A DNA stretch of 64,000 bases. Source: Candidatus Bathyarchaeota archaeon (GTDB lineage Archaea; Thermoproteota; Bathyarchaeia; 40CM-2-53-6). Numbering within the stretch: the first letter of the stretch is position 1; each line of letters starts with the position of its first letter. The stretch covers positions 62,001 through 126,000 of the forward strand of contig VBBS01000030.1 in assembly GCA_005888745.1 (NCBI GenBank), given 5' to 3'. Below, one piece after another: positions 7,832-17,000 of this stretch. The position numbers were made by a program, and so were the translations under genes. The notes below the pieces were generated by a model. It searched no databases, was not told the DNA's origin, and worked only from the letters and a program-made list of their open reading frames with translations.

Positions 7832-8077
7832 AGCGTCGTCAGATTATCTTGCACCAGGCAGCGGTCGGTCACTTGACATATTACAATGCCGCTTTTGAAA
7901 AATACGATCTTTGCCGAGAAACGGACTCTTCTGCCTGAGTATTATGAAATAGTACGGAAAAGGGTGATTTGTGGTGATTTTGCCTCAAAACAGAGGCTGT
8001 TTTGCCCGATAAGCTCGGAATACAATAGTTTTATATCTTGACAACGAATTATTAGGCTGATAGGTGAATTCGGACGC
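7832..8077. other. AT-rich intergenic region with a perfect hairpin
   Basis: At 7986-8004 there is a perfect 8-bp stem, CAAAACAG-AGG-CTGTTTTG, and at 8030-8038 a TATA-like TTTTATATC. The latter faces right but leads to no convincing open frame on the plus strand. No gene is recognised. Confidence 0.45.
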
Positions 8078-8278
8078 CTAGTAAGCCAAAGAAGAAGAGC
8101 AAGAAGTAGAAGTAGGCTTCTTGCTCTCGATCAAATCTAATACCCACGTTTTTTGGGTTTCTCCGTTATTTTTCCGTCGAAATTGGTTTGGCTTTCCACC
8201 TACGTAATTTGTCCAGTCGCTTTCCCCTTTGACACCTTCGAATTTGCAATCTCGCACTTCAAAGCCCTCGGCGGACAA
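8078..8278 (-). CDS. Hypothetical protein directly downstream of the nucleotidyltransferase
   Basis: A 66-residue frame beginning with TTG immediately after the stop of the nucleotidyltransferase gene. The first 50 residues look compositionally natural (GFEVRDCKFEGVKGESDW, then KTWVLDLIESK), but the tail is a low-complexity run of Thr/Ser. No family is recognised. It may be a read-on remnant rather than a gene. Confidence 0.3.
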   Translation of the reverse strand: MSAEGFEVRDCKFEGVKGESDWTNYVGGKPNQFRRKNNGETQKTWVLDLIESKKPTSTSCSSSLAY

Positions 8279-9067
8279 TTACACTATTGTGTCTGTTGAC
8301 TCTATGGAGATTCGGCGTGGCTGAACCATCAACATTGTCTCGCGCCATAGTTGTTCGGCGGCGTCGACGAGCTCAGAGCTCGTCGATTTCTCGAAACCCG
8401 CGACAATGTCGATCAGTTTTCGGAATCCTCTAGGTTGTTCTTGGCACTCGAATAGTTGTTTCCAGAACCAGCTTGTCGTGAGAACATATCTTCGGTTATG
8501 GAGGAACACGACTCTTGCGGTGTCCCATGCCAAGTAGAATGCTCGGGTCCGGAGGTCTCGATGATCACGTTTGAAGTGCGCGTTGCGGACGGCGCCCAGG
8601 GACTCGGTCATACCTATCGCAGCATTTTGCAGTTCTTCGGTGAAATCCCTCCGGTCGTTTCCGGCAACGACCTTTTCGAGTTTTCTTAGCCAGTTGTCAC
8701 GTTCGAATAGTACTATCCTGTTTCGGAACTGGTCAGCCCCGAGGTGCCAGTCCCGGCCTTTCTTCGCTGCTTCTCCGAGAAACTTTGACTCTTGAAAATA
8801 GTCTATCTCCACCAGTAGCCCATCGTAAACGTAAAACTTGCTCGTCAGTTCGAGATTATCAGTGACCACGCAGAAAATTTCGAGGTCTGAGTAGGGGCGG
8901 TCTAATCTCTTTGCAACAGACCCGTAGATGCAGATTGCTAACACTGCCTCTCTGTACAAATCAAGGATTTGGGACGCAATCTTTCGTCCTAGTTCAACCC
9001 GGTCTTCGTGCGAGACTTTCCTCAGCGGAAATTTCGGTTTCGAGGATCTATCCTCTATTTTTCGCAT
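8279..9067 (-). CDS. Kanamycin-nucleotidyltransferase-like protein
   Basis: A 262-residue protein with the polymerase-beta-type nucleotidyltransferase signature. GS at residues 49-50 (AICIYGSVAKRLDRP) is followed by SDLEIF with metal ligands D61 and E63, and the central strand is VEIDYF. The C-terminal half is helical, like the KNTase C-terminal domain. The family transfers a nucleotide to small hydroxyl compounds such as aminoglycosides; the natural substrate in archaea is unknown. It overlaps the upstream methyltransferase by 13 bp, so the two are co-translated and may modify the same molecule. Confidence 0.85.
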   Translation of the reverse strand: MRKIEDRSSKPKFPLRKVSHEDRVELGRKIASQILDLYREAVLAICIYGSVAKRLDRPYSDLEIFCVVTDNLELTSKFYVYDGLLVEIDYFQESKFLGEAAKKGRDWHLGADQFRNRIVLFERDNWLRKLEKVVAGNDRRDFTEELQNAAIGMTESLGAVRNAHFKRDHRDLRTRAFYLAWDTARVVFLHNRRYVLTTSWFWKQLFECQEQPRGFRKLIDIVAGFEKSTSSELVDAAEQLWRETMLMVQPRRISIESTDTIV

Positions 9068-9819
9068 TGTACTATGTGCTCGTACGGGAGTTCAATCCCT
9101 TCTCGCCTTAGCATCTTATCATGATGCTTGAGAAACGTTTCAGTCGCGCCCCAAGTTTGAAGCACTTCCACCGCGTTCTCATACCCAAAATGGATTGTTG
9201 ATCCGAAATAGGTGACTTGAAACTCATGAAAGCCCTTTTTCCGCATTATTGAAAAGAGCTGGTCAGGGGTCCAAGAGGGCCAGTGTTTGATAAGAAACGC
9301 TTGAGGCTCGACTGCTGGCGAGGATGACCATTCGCCGTGGATCATGAAGCCTCCAGGTCGGAGGATCCGATAGAACTCTGTCAGAGCTTTTTCGAGCTGG
9401 GAATGTAATGGTAGGTCGCATAGCAATTCGTTTGAAACAACGATGTCAACGCATTCATCTTCGATGCCTCTGATTCTTCTCGCGTCGGATTTGATCGGCT
9501 GAACTCGATTCTCTAATCGGGCCGTTTGGAGCTTTTGACTTAGTTCTTTCAACCACCCTGCGTAAGGTCCCTTGGACGAGTCTATGGCGAACAGCTTGAC
9601 GTTTCTCGGAAGCCTTCGAAGCAGCGGCATTGTGAGCTGTCCTTTCCCGCATCCCGCCTCAAGGATCACATTGAACCGTCGCCGACCGATCCGTTCAGCA
9701 AAGTGCGCAGCCAACCGATCATAGTACCTCGTCCATGCCTTCGAAAGTTCTGACGGGCGGCTCGCGAAGATCTTCTCCTCCGAAGGCTCAGGAAGTCCCT
9801 TTTCCAGTTGTCCTCTCAA
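9055..9819 (-). CDS. Class I SAM-dependent methyltransferase
   Basis: A 254-residue protein with SAM motif I VILEAGCGKGQLT (about residues 51-63), motif II acidic residue in LFAIDSSK, and motif IV IVVSNELLCDLPL followed by ILRPGGFMIHGEW. It is a free-standing small-molecule-type methyltransferase; the substrate is unknown. It is the first gene of a two-gene operon with the KNTase-like gene (13-bp overlap). Confidence 0.88.
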   Translation of the reverse strand: MRGQLEKGLPEPSEEKIFASRPSELSKAWTRYYDRLAAHFAERIGRRRFNVILEAGCGKGQLTMPLLRRLPRNVKLFAIDSSKGPYAGWLKELSQKLQTARLENRVQPIKSDARRIRGIEDECVDIVVSNELLCDLPLHSQLEKALTEFYRILRPGGFMIHGEWSSSPAVEPQAFLIKHWPSWTPDQLFSIMRKKGFHEFQVTYFGSTIHFGYENAVEVLQTWGATETFLKHHDKMLRREGIELPYEHIVQCEK

Positions 9820-9911
9820 TTTCTAGGACACGCTTTGCTACTCTGAAGAGTCTGCCTGCATATGTTTATCTTAGGAGGCACAACCACCCGGTAATCAGAA
9901 TCTGATCAGAC

Positions 9912-11576
9912 ATGTCGGAAACACCCGTTCTAATTCTGAGAGAGGGAACCTCCAGATCTAGAGGAAGAGATGCCCAGAGAAGCAACATAATGGCCGCCAA
10001 GATAGTTGCGGAGATTGTGCGGTCGACCATCGGCCCGAGAGGGATGGACAAGATGCTTGTCGCGGGCATGGGAGATATTGTAATCACAAACGACGGTGCT
10101 ACAATCATGAAGGAAATGGATGTTCAGAATCCAGCGGCTAAAATGATTGTCGAGATCGCCAAGACCCAGGATAGCGAAGTAGGGGATGGAACAACAACCG
10201 CAGTTGTGCTTGCAGGTGAATTACTTGCAGGTGCAGAAACCCTTCTCGACAAGGATGTTCATCCCAACGCGATCATCGACGGTTACAGGGATGCTGCGGG
10301 GAAGGCGCAAGAGATTCTGGAGAAGATAGCTATTGCTATCAAACCCGATGACGAGGTGCGTTTGAAGCAAGTCGCGATGACCTCTCTAAATACCAAAGGT
10401 ATCTTCGGTTCTCAGAATCGTTTTGCCGAGCTTGCTGTCGAGGCGGTCATGCAGGTAACGGAGAAGAACAATGGCAAAGTAAAGGCCGACATCGATCTCG
10501 TCAAAGTGATGAAGAAGCACGGAAAGAGTCTAGAGGAAAGCGAGCTAGTCAACGGTATTATCATTGACAAGGAAGTCTCTCACTCACAGATGCCGAAAAG
10601 CGTGACTGGGGCCAAAATAGCATTGTTGAATGCGAAGCTGGAGATCGAGAAGACTGAGACAGATGCGAAGATCAACATCAACAAGCCCGAAGAAATGTAC
10701 CAGTTCATACAGGAAGAGGAAAAGCTCCTCCGCGATATGGCTGATCAAGTAGCCAAGACTGGAGCAAATGTGCTATTCACCGAGAAAAGTGTCGACGACG
10801 AGGTTCTATCTCTTCTCGCAAAGAAAGGAATTCTCACAATCAAAAATATCAGTAGTAGCGACATGGAGAAACTAGCGAAAGCGACAGGAGGTAGCGTTGT
10901 CGGAACTACTAGGGATCTTTCGAAGGAAGCCCTTGGCTACGCGAAGATGGTTGAAGAGGTAAAGATTGGAGATGACAAACTCGTTTACGTCCGCGAGGCC
11001 AAGAACCCGAAAGCAGTGACCATCATGATCCGAGGCGGGTCTGAGCATGTGGTCGACGAGGCTGAACGTTCCCTCCATGATGCACTGTCTGTTGTCAGAA
11101 ATGCAGTTGAAGATGGCAAGATAGTCGCCGGTGGCGGTGCTCCAGAGATCGAATTGTCAAAGCGTCTGCGAGAATACGCGATTAAGGTTGGAGGCAGGGA
11201 GCAGCTCGCTGTCACAGCTTTCGCGGAAGCGCTTGAATCGATACCTGTTGCTATCGCACAGAATGCAGGCATCAACCCCATTGACATTCTCGTCGATCTC
11301 AAATCCAAACACAACAACCTTCAGAACATCTGGTTCGGAGTCAACACTAAGACGGGCAAGGCTGCTGACATGCTGAAGATGGATGTGGTCGAGCCGTTAC
11401 GAGTGAAGACACAAGTAATCAAGTCCGCGGTAGAAGCCGTAACAATGATTCTCAGAGTTGACGATGTGTTCGCATCAAAAGGCGGAAGCTCGCCAGGCCC
11501 CGGCCCAGGCGGGCCCGGAGGAATGCCCCCTGGCATGGGTGGCGGTATGCCTCCCGGCATGATGGGCGGAATGTAA
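9912..11576 (+). CDS. thsA: Thermosome subunit (group II chaperonin)
   Basis: A 554-residue archaeal TCP-1/thermosome subunit. Landmarks are [19 protein letters not shown], the nucleotide-site [15 protein letters not shown], the apical domain in the middle, and [11 protein letters not shown] in the equatorial domain near the C terminus. The tail is rich in Gly, Pro and Met ([11 protein letters not shown] type), as in other thermosomes. It forms double-ring ATP-driven folding chambers in the cytoplasm. Full length. A TTTATCTTA box at 9865-9873 is the likely TATA element, about 40 bp before the ATG. Whether it is alpha, beta or gamma cannot be told. Confidence 0.97.
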   Translation: MSETPVLILREGTSRSRGRDAQRSNIMAAKIVAEIVRSTIGPRGMDKMLVAGMGDIVITNDGATIMKEMDVQNPAAKMIVEIAKTQDSEVGDGTTTAVVLAGELLAGAETLLDKDVHPNAIIDGYRDAAGKAQEILEKIAIAIKPDDEVRLKQVAMTSLNTKGIFGSQNRFAELAVEAVMQVTEKNNGKVKADIDLVKVMKKHGKSLEESELVNGIIIDKEVSHSQMPKSVTGAKIALLNAKLEIEKTETDAKININKPEEMYQFIQEEEKLLRDMADQVAKTGANVLFTEKSVDDEVLSLLAKKGILTIKNISSSDMEKLAKATGGSVVGTTRDLSKEALGYAKMVEEVKIGDDKLVYVREAKNPKAVTIMIRGGSEHVVDEAERSLHDALSVVRNAVEDGKIVAGGGAPEIELSKRLREYAIKVGGREQLAVTAFAEALESIPVAIAQNAGINPIDILVDLKSKHNNLQNIWFGVNTKTGKAADMLKMDVVEPLRVKTQVIKSAVEAVTMILRVDDVFASKGGSSPGPGPGGPGGMPPGMGGGMPPGMMGGM

Positions 11577-11757
11577 CAACAAGATCTCTATCGTACCCGT
11601 CCCTTAGGCTTGCAGGCCGGTTTCAGTGTCTGTAGTGTCAACGCTCGAAGTACTTCTCAGAATGCAGAACTGGTGACCTAGATGAAGATCCCTATGAGAC
11701 GTTCTGACAGTGGGACTTAGGTGGATACTTCTTCGCGGGTGGGTTCGAAGGTTTTTG

Positions 11758-11835
11758 CTAGCGATTCTTGCCCTTCTTGGGGCCTTCTCTGCCTGCCATT
11801 TTCTTCTTTTTCTTCTGCCAATCCGGACGAGTCAT
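11758..11835 (-). CDS. Candidate 25-residue lysine-rich microprotein
   Basis: A 25-codon frame reading MTRPDWQKKKKKMAGREG, then PKKGKNR and stop. About 40 percent of residues are Lys or Arg. A TATA-like CGTATATGTC lies about 30 bp upstream, just beyond the end of the neighbouring minus-strand gene. Length and charge recall tiny ribosomal proteins such as eL41, but the sequence does not match what I know of that family. It could be chance. Confidence 0.35.
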   Translation of the reverse strand: MTRPDWQKKKKKMAGREGPKKGKNR

Positions 11836-11873
11836 GAACTGTCAACCGTGTTATTTTCCGACATATACGTTTC

Positions 11874-12413
11874 TTAGGAGCATTCTGCCAGCGCGTTGTT
11901 GATCGCGAGGCTTTCTTGGAAGCTAAAAAGTGAAAGCTTGTAGTCTGCAGTAATGGCGAAGCCAGGTGGTGGAGACGTGATGTTGGCTATCCCGATGAAA
12001 ATCGAGACTTGGGTGTGTGAGGAAGCCCTTCGCGGTATGGTGAATGACGCGTCGCCGTTTGCGTTGTAGTAGTTTTGGGATGGGTCGGAAGCGCTGACAA
12101 GCCAGTGGGCGTTGACATCTGTAGAGGAAGGATTCCTGATTCCGAAGGTCACGATGAAATGTGAGAACGGGTGGTCCCGTGAAGGAGGGTGGAAGACACG
12201 AATGCTGGTCTCGCAGTACACAGTGAGACCATTTATCGCATTTTGGCTATCGGAATAAGCCATGGCATAGGCTACGGAAGTGAAGACAGACACCACCCCA
12301 ATTCCAACCACCAGAATCAACAGCCTTCTTCGCCAATTCCATGTTCTATCGCCTCCTCGCTCGTTTGTTTTGGGGGCGGTTGTCATCCTCTTCTTGGGCA
12401 ACGATAGTTTCAA
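11874..12413 (-). CDS. Membrane-anchored protein with a beta-sandwich-like ectodomain
   Basis: A 179-residue protein with a basic N terminus, one membrane segment at about residues 29-50 (RRLLILVVGIGVVSVFTSV) and an exposed domain. The ectodomain (FIVTFGIRNPSSTDVNAHWL, then SFTIPRRASSHTQVSIFIGI) has alternating beta strands reminiscent of LEA14-like/Ig sandwich domains. It would sit on the outer face of the cytoplasmic membrane. No specific family is recognised. It is divergent from the secreted phosphoesterase gene 140 bp away, another surface protein. Confidence 0.55.
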   Translation of the reverse strand: MKLSLPKKRMTTAPKTNERGGDRTWNWRRRLLILVVGIGVVSVFTSVAYAMAYSDSQNAINGLTVYCETSIRVFHPPSRDHPFSHFIVTFGIRNPSSTDVNAHWLVSASDPSQNYYNANGDASFTIPRRASSHTQVSIFIGIANITSPPPGFAITADYKLSLFSFQESLAINNALAECS

Positions 12414-12553
12414 CCACAGGGTCAGAGTCCGAAAAACGTTTCGGGGAATGAGGCATTCTTTGTGTATTTTTGTATATCATGGGATCGTTTGCTCTTTATC
12501 GCTCGTCGTTCAACTTATTATGTAGGGACGGCTTATCTCGGCGATAGTTCACG

Positions 12554-14071
12554 TTGGTAAACAGGCTACCTCTGGGGCTGGCTGCACTCATATGCATACT
12601 CGCCCTTTCAGCCACTAGCACTACCGTTCCCGTATCACACGCAGCCACCGCGACCTCATTCACCTTCGCGGTTGGGGGAGACCATGGCAATTCTTTGACA
12701 ACCGGCGATGGTGCCGCCAGCTTGAGCAGGCTGGTCGGATCTGGCTCGGATTTCTACCTGGCTATAGGCGATTTGAGCTACACCAACACGACGACTGGTG
12801 ATACGTGGTGCAGCCAGTTCAAGAGTTCATACAACAATGTCGAGGTCCTTGCTGGAAACCACGACACGGGAGAAGAGAATGGAACTGCAGCTACCAGAAG
12901 CTATGAGAGATATCTTACTGGATGCCCCTACACTCTAAGCACCTCAGTTCTTAACTGCGGACCCGTCACTCTCAATTGTTATGGGAAAGAGTACTACTTC
13001 GATTATCCAGCCGTCAATCCCATTGCCCGTTTCATAATGATCACCCCTGTCGTCTACAATGTTACCGCAGTCTGCAGTGCAGCTTCCAAATCCAATTCTG
13101 CTTTTGGCAACCCTTGCGATGATCCGCATGGATGCTGGGCTTACAACAAGTTCGATGCTCACTACAACTGGGTTTCGAGCGCCATCGACAATGCTCGGAC
13201 ATCAAGTTCCATTAAATGGGTCGTTGTGGGCATGCACAAGGTCTGTATCAGTGCGGGCGATCAAAACTGCAACATCGGTCCTGACTTGTTGAACTTGATG
13301 ATTTCGAAAAAAGTGGACCTCGTTCTGGAGGGTCATGACCATTCATACCAGAGGAGCAAGCAACTAGCGCTCAACACTAGCACGTGTCCTAGTATTACAA
13401 CCACTGCTAGCTATCCAACGTACAATTCGAATTGTGTCGTGAACGATGGCTCTTCTGGAGTCTATAGTCCCGGAGCTGGCACTGTCGTTGTCATTCAAGG
13501 AACCTTTGGGGCTCCCTTTAACACGGTGAATGATCCATCCACAAACGGCTGCAGCCCGTGTGCGGCAGAGACTCCCTATTTTGCAAAGCTAATGGGGCAA
13601 AACACTCCGGGCAACGGACACGGTTTCATGCAATACACCGTGAGCGCTGATAGGATAGATGCGAAAAGCTCGTTTTCAGGATCGTTTAGCGACAGCTTCA
13701 CAATAGGACAGGCGTTTACCATGTCTTCCAACCCCACGTCCCTCTTAGTTCAAGTAGGAGGATCTAGCTCATCAACCATAACCGTCACCAGTCAAGCTGG
13801 CTTCACAGGCACAGTGAGCCTGAGCTTGAGCCAAGCAGGTTGCGCGTGTACTAGTTCTACGATAACTCCGACCAGCGTTGACCTCACCACGCTCAACCCA
13901 ACCGCTACAGCCGCACTTCAGGTCACTGGGACGTCCCCCGGAGGAAACGTAACCCTCACGGTGACAGGTACATCTGGCACGATTTCATTTTCAACCCAAG
14001 TTGCAGCCCGACCTCTCTTACACTCAACTTCAACGCGTCAGGCACATCATCTATCAATCTGGCGAGCTTGA
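12554..14071 (+). CDS. Secreted metallophosphoesterase (N-terminal part of a broken giant surface protein)
   Basis: From a TTG start, a signal peptide (about residues 1-31, ending VSHAA) leads into a calcineurin-like phosphoesterase. Metal-binding motifs are GGDHGN, AIGDLSY, LAGNHDTGEE, VVGMHK and LEGHDHSYQRS, the set seen in purple-acid-phosphatase-like enzymes. An Ig-like Ser/Thr-rich segment follows (about 395-480). The last 20 or so codons are out of register: the adjoining minus-one frame from about 13981 continues naturally (DFIFNPSCSPTSLTLNFN) into the next gene. The two frames were very probably one gene of about 3,400 codons. Six or more Cys suggest extracellular disulfides. Confidence 0.88.
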   Translation: MVNRLPLGLAALICILALSATSTTVPVSHAATATSFTFAVGGDHGNSLTTGDGAASLSRLVGSGSDFYLAIGDLSYTNTTTGDTWCSQFKSSYNNVEVLAGNHDTGEENGTAATRSYERYLTGCPYTLSTSVLNCGPVTLNCYGKEYYFDYPAVNPIARFIMITPVVYNVTAVCSAASKSNSAFGNPCDDPHGCWAYNKFDAHYNWVSSAIDNARTSSSIKWVVVGMHKVCISAGDQNCNIGPDLLNLMISKKVDLVLEGHDHSYQRSKQLALNTSTCPSITTTASYPTYNSNCVVNDGSSGVYSPGAGTVVVIQGTFGAPFNTVNDPSTNGCSPCAAETPYFAKLMGQNTPGNGHGFMQYTVSADRIDAKSSFSGSFSDSFTIGQAFTMSSNPTSLLVQVGGSSSSTITVTSQAGFTGTVSLSLSQAGCACTSSTITPTSVDLTTLNPTATAALQVTGTSPGGNVTLTVTGTSGTISFSTQVAARPLLHSTSTRQAHHLSIWRA

Positions 14072-17000
14072 ACAATTTTGCTGGAACCGTAGCCCTCTCG
14101 CCCACAAGTTCCCCTCCGGGACTCACGTTCTCCCTGAGCCCGATGAGCGTTCCCATTCCGTCAAAGGGTTCAGGATCTGCGACCCTCTCCGTGACTGGAT
14201 CAGCACCTGGCAACTATACCGTAACAGTTGATGCAACAAATGGACCAACGTCTCACGCGGTGGTGGTCAGAGTCAGGGTCTTAGGAGACTTCACTATGAG
14301 CTCCACAAAGACAGCGTTGACGTTAAGTCCCGGATCCATTGATAGCTCGATTATCATCACGCTGATAGGCTCTGGCAAGTATTCAGGGATCGTTAATCTA
14401 GCGGGATCTGTAACTCCCTCTGGTCCAACTGCGTCGCTTGGCCAGACGAGTCTCAAGCTGAAGGCAACGTCGACAAGCGATGGAACGAACTCGACGATTC
14501 TGACAGTTAATGCCGGAATGGTTTCTGGCACTTACCGGATCAACGTGACTGCAACGAGCGGGTTACTATTCCATTCGACAATCATCACCTTGACCGTGAC
14601 TAAAGCCAATCCAACAATCACGACTACCCTTTCTGCATCGACCATTCCGGCCGGTGGATCAGTAAGCGATTCATTAACTCTTACAGGGGCGACCACAAAT
14701 GCTGGGGGCAGCGTGACCTACCAGGTATTCGCCGGTAATGCGTGCACTGGTAGCCCGATCTTTAGTCAGATCGTCGTGGTGACGAATGGAGTAGTGCCCA
14801 GCTCGAGGCTTGTGCAATTCAACGCAACAGGATCTTTCCAGTGGCAGGCTACTTACAGCGGTGATGCGAACAATTTTCCGTCGCCACCTAGCTCTTGCGG
14901 CTTAGAGCTTCTGACTGTCAAACCGACAGCGACATCTGTCACGACTAAGCTTTCGTCCGTATCAATCTTTCCAGGACAAGTGGCTAATGATTCGGCTACT
15001 CTGACAGGATTCTTTGGCGGCTCCAGCACTGGTGGCACGGCCACTTACAGTGTGTTTGTGGGGAATGCCTGCACTGGGACACTCGTTTTCACTCAGACGG
15101 TGAACGTGAACTCGGCTAATGGAGCGATTCCCACCTCGAGGAATGTGCAGTTCAATACTACCAACACCTACCAATGGCAGGTTGCCTACAATGGAGATGC
15201 CAACAATGGTGCTTCGACGAGCCCCTGCGGTTCAGAAACCCTCTCCGTGGGAAAGGCGACGCCATCGATCAGCACTGCGTTGTCCGCTAGTTCAATAATC
15301 GTTGGGAACTCGGTAGCTGACACGGCAACGGTAACAGGTGGGACCACCCCAACAGGCACAGTCACCTTCAGTATCTATTCAGGCACCGCCTGCTCAGGCA
15401 CAGCCGTGGCAACGAAGATAGTTCCATTAGCCTCGGGGTCCGCGGGCCCTGTGAGTGTAATCTTCAACAGCACAGGGACTTTCAACTGGCAAGCTGTCTA
15501 CAACGGAGACGCAAGCAATAATGTGACTACAAGTGCTTGTCTAACTGAGACCCTGACCGTCGGAAAGGCCGCCCCTACTGTTGCCGAATCTGTCTCAGCC
15601 ACAACAATCGTTGTCGGAAATTCGGTTAACGCCAACGCGACAGTGTCTGGAGGCTTCAGTCCTGTTGGAACCGTCACCTTCAGCGTATTCGCAGGAAATA
15701 GCTGCTCAGGTACACTTTTAGCAAGTAAGACACTTACATTGGCATCGGGAACTGCCGGTCCATTTTCAGTCGTCTTCAACTCCACTGGGACCTTCAATTG
15801 GCAAGCAGCCTACAATGGCGACGCCAACAATAATCCCAATACTAGCCCATGCAAATCTCTGGTCGTAGGAAAGGCAAACCCGTCAATCACGACGATTCTA
15901 TCTTCAACTAGCCCCGCTGTCGGAGGTTCAGTGTCTGACTCGGCGAGCATGATCAACGGGTTCCAGGCAAGTGGCACCGTTACCTACAGTTTCTTCACGG
16001 GAAACTCATGCTCAGGAACCGGCACTTCAGTGGGCTCACCAGTCACCGTCACGGGAGGCGTTGTTCCCAGCTCTAGTTCTCAAGCTTTCAACACAGCCGG
16101 TCCCTACAGCTGGAACGCCGCCTATAGTGGCGACGCAAACAACAATCTGGCCACTAGTCCCTGCGAACCTCTTACAGTCAGCAAAGCCAATCCTGCAATT
16201 GCCACTCTTCTAAGTCAGAACACGATCGCAGTAGGTAGTTCCGTTACCGACTCTGCAACTCTAACTAACAGTTTCCAGGCAGGAGGAACCGTCACATACA
16301 GTATCTTCTCCGGTCCTACATGCGGTGGAACTGCAACCATTGTCGGATCTCCTGTTGCCGTATCAAATGGAATCGTCCCGAACTCTCTATCACAGACGTT
16401 CAACACCGCGGGACCCTACAGCTGGAATGCAGCATACAGCGGTGACACGAACAACAACGTTGCCACCAGCGCCTGTGAGCCTCTAACCGTTAACCCGAAA
16501 GGAGTCAGCATCGCTACGAACCTGTCCTCGACAACCATAACGGTTGGAAGCTCAGTGTTCGACTCCGCCACCATAACCGGCGCAACCAGCACCGCGGGTG
16601 GCACCATAACTTACAACCTCTTCACTAGCGGAACATGTTCCGGATCCTCTTCAGTAGTATCCACACTTGCTGTAGCGAACGCAGTGGCGCCCAATTCTCG
16701 TTCGGTCACTTTCAACAGCACCACCTCAGCCAGCTGGAACGCTGTTTATAGTGGGGACGCTAACAATTCCGGAGCCTCTAGCGCTTGCGAACCCCTCGCA
16801 GTGAACAAGACAAGTCCAACGATTGCGACCTCTCTATCAGCTAACCCGATCACTGTCGGTCAGTCTATCACTGAGTCAGCCACCTTGACAGGTAGCTTCC
16901 AGGCAGGTGGCTCGGTAAGCTACCTTGAGTTCTCAACAGGTGCCTGTTCAGGCAGCAGCACTATCGTATCCACCGTAACTGTGACAAATAATGTGATCCC

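Noticed and set aside
12944-13162. Minus-strand frame within the phosphoesterase gene
   Set aside because: Overlaps the metal-site region of a well-supported gene and has no family features.
13970-14000. Programmed minus-one frameshift site
   Set aside because: No canonical X-XXY-YYZ heptamer in the zero frame and no strong downstream stem seen; an indel explains the break more simply.
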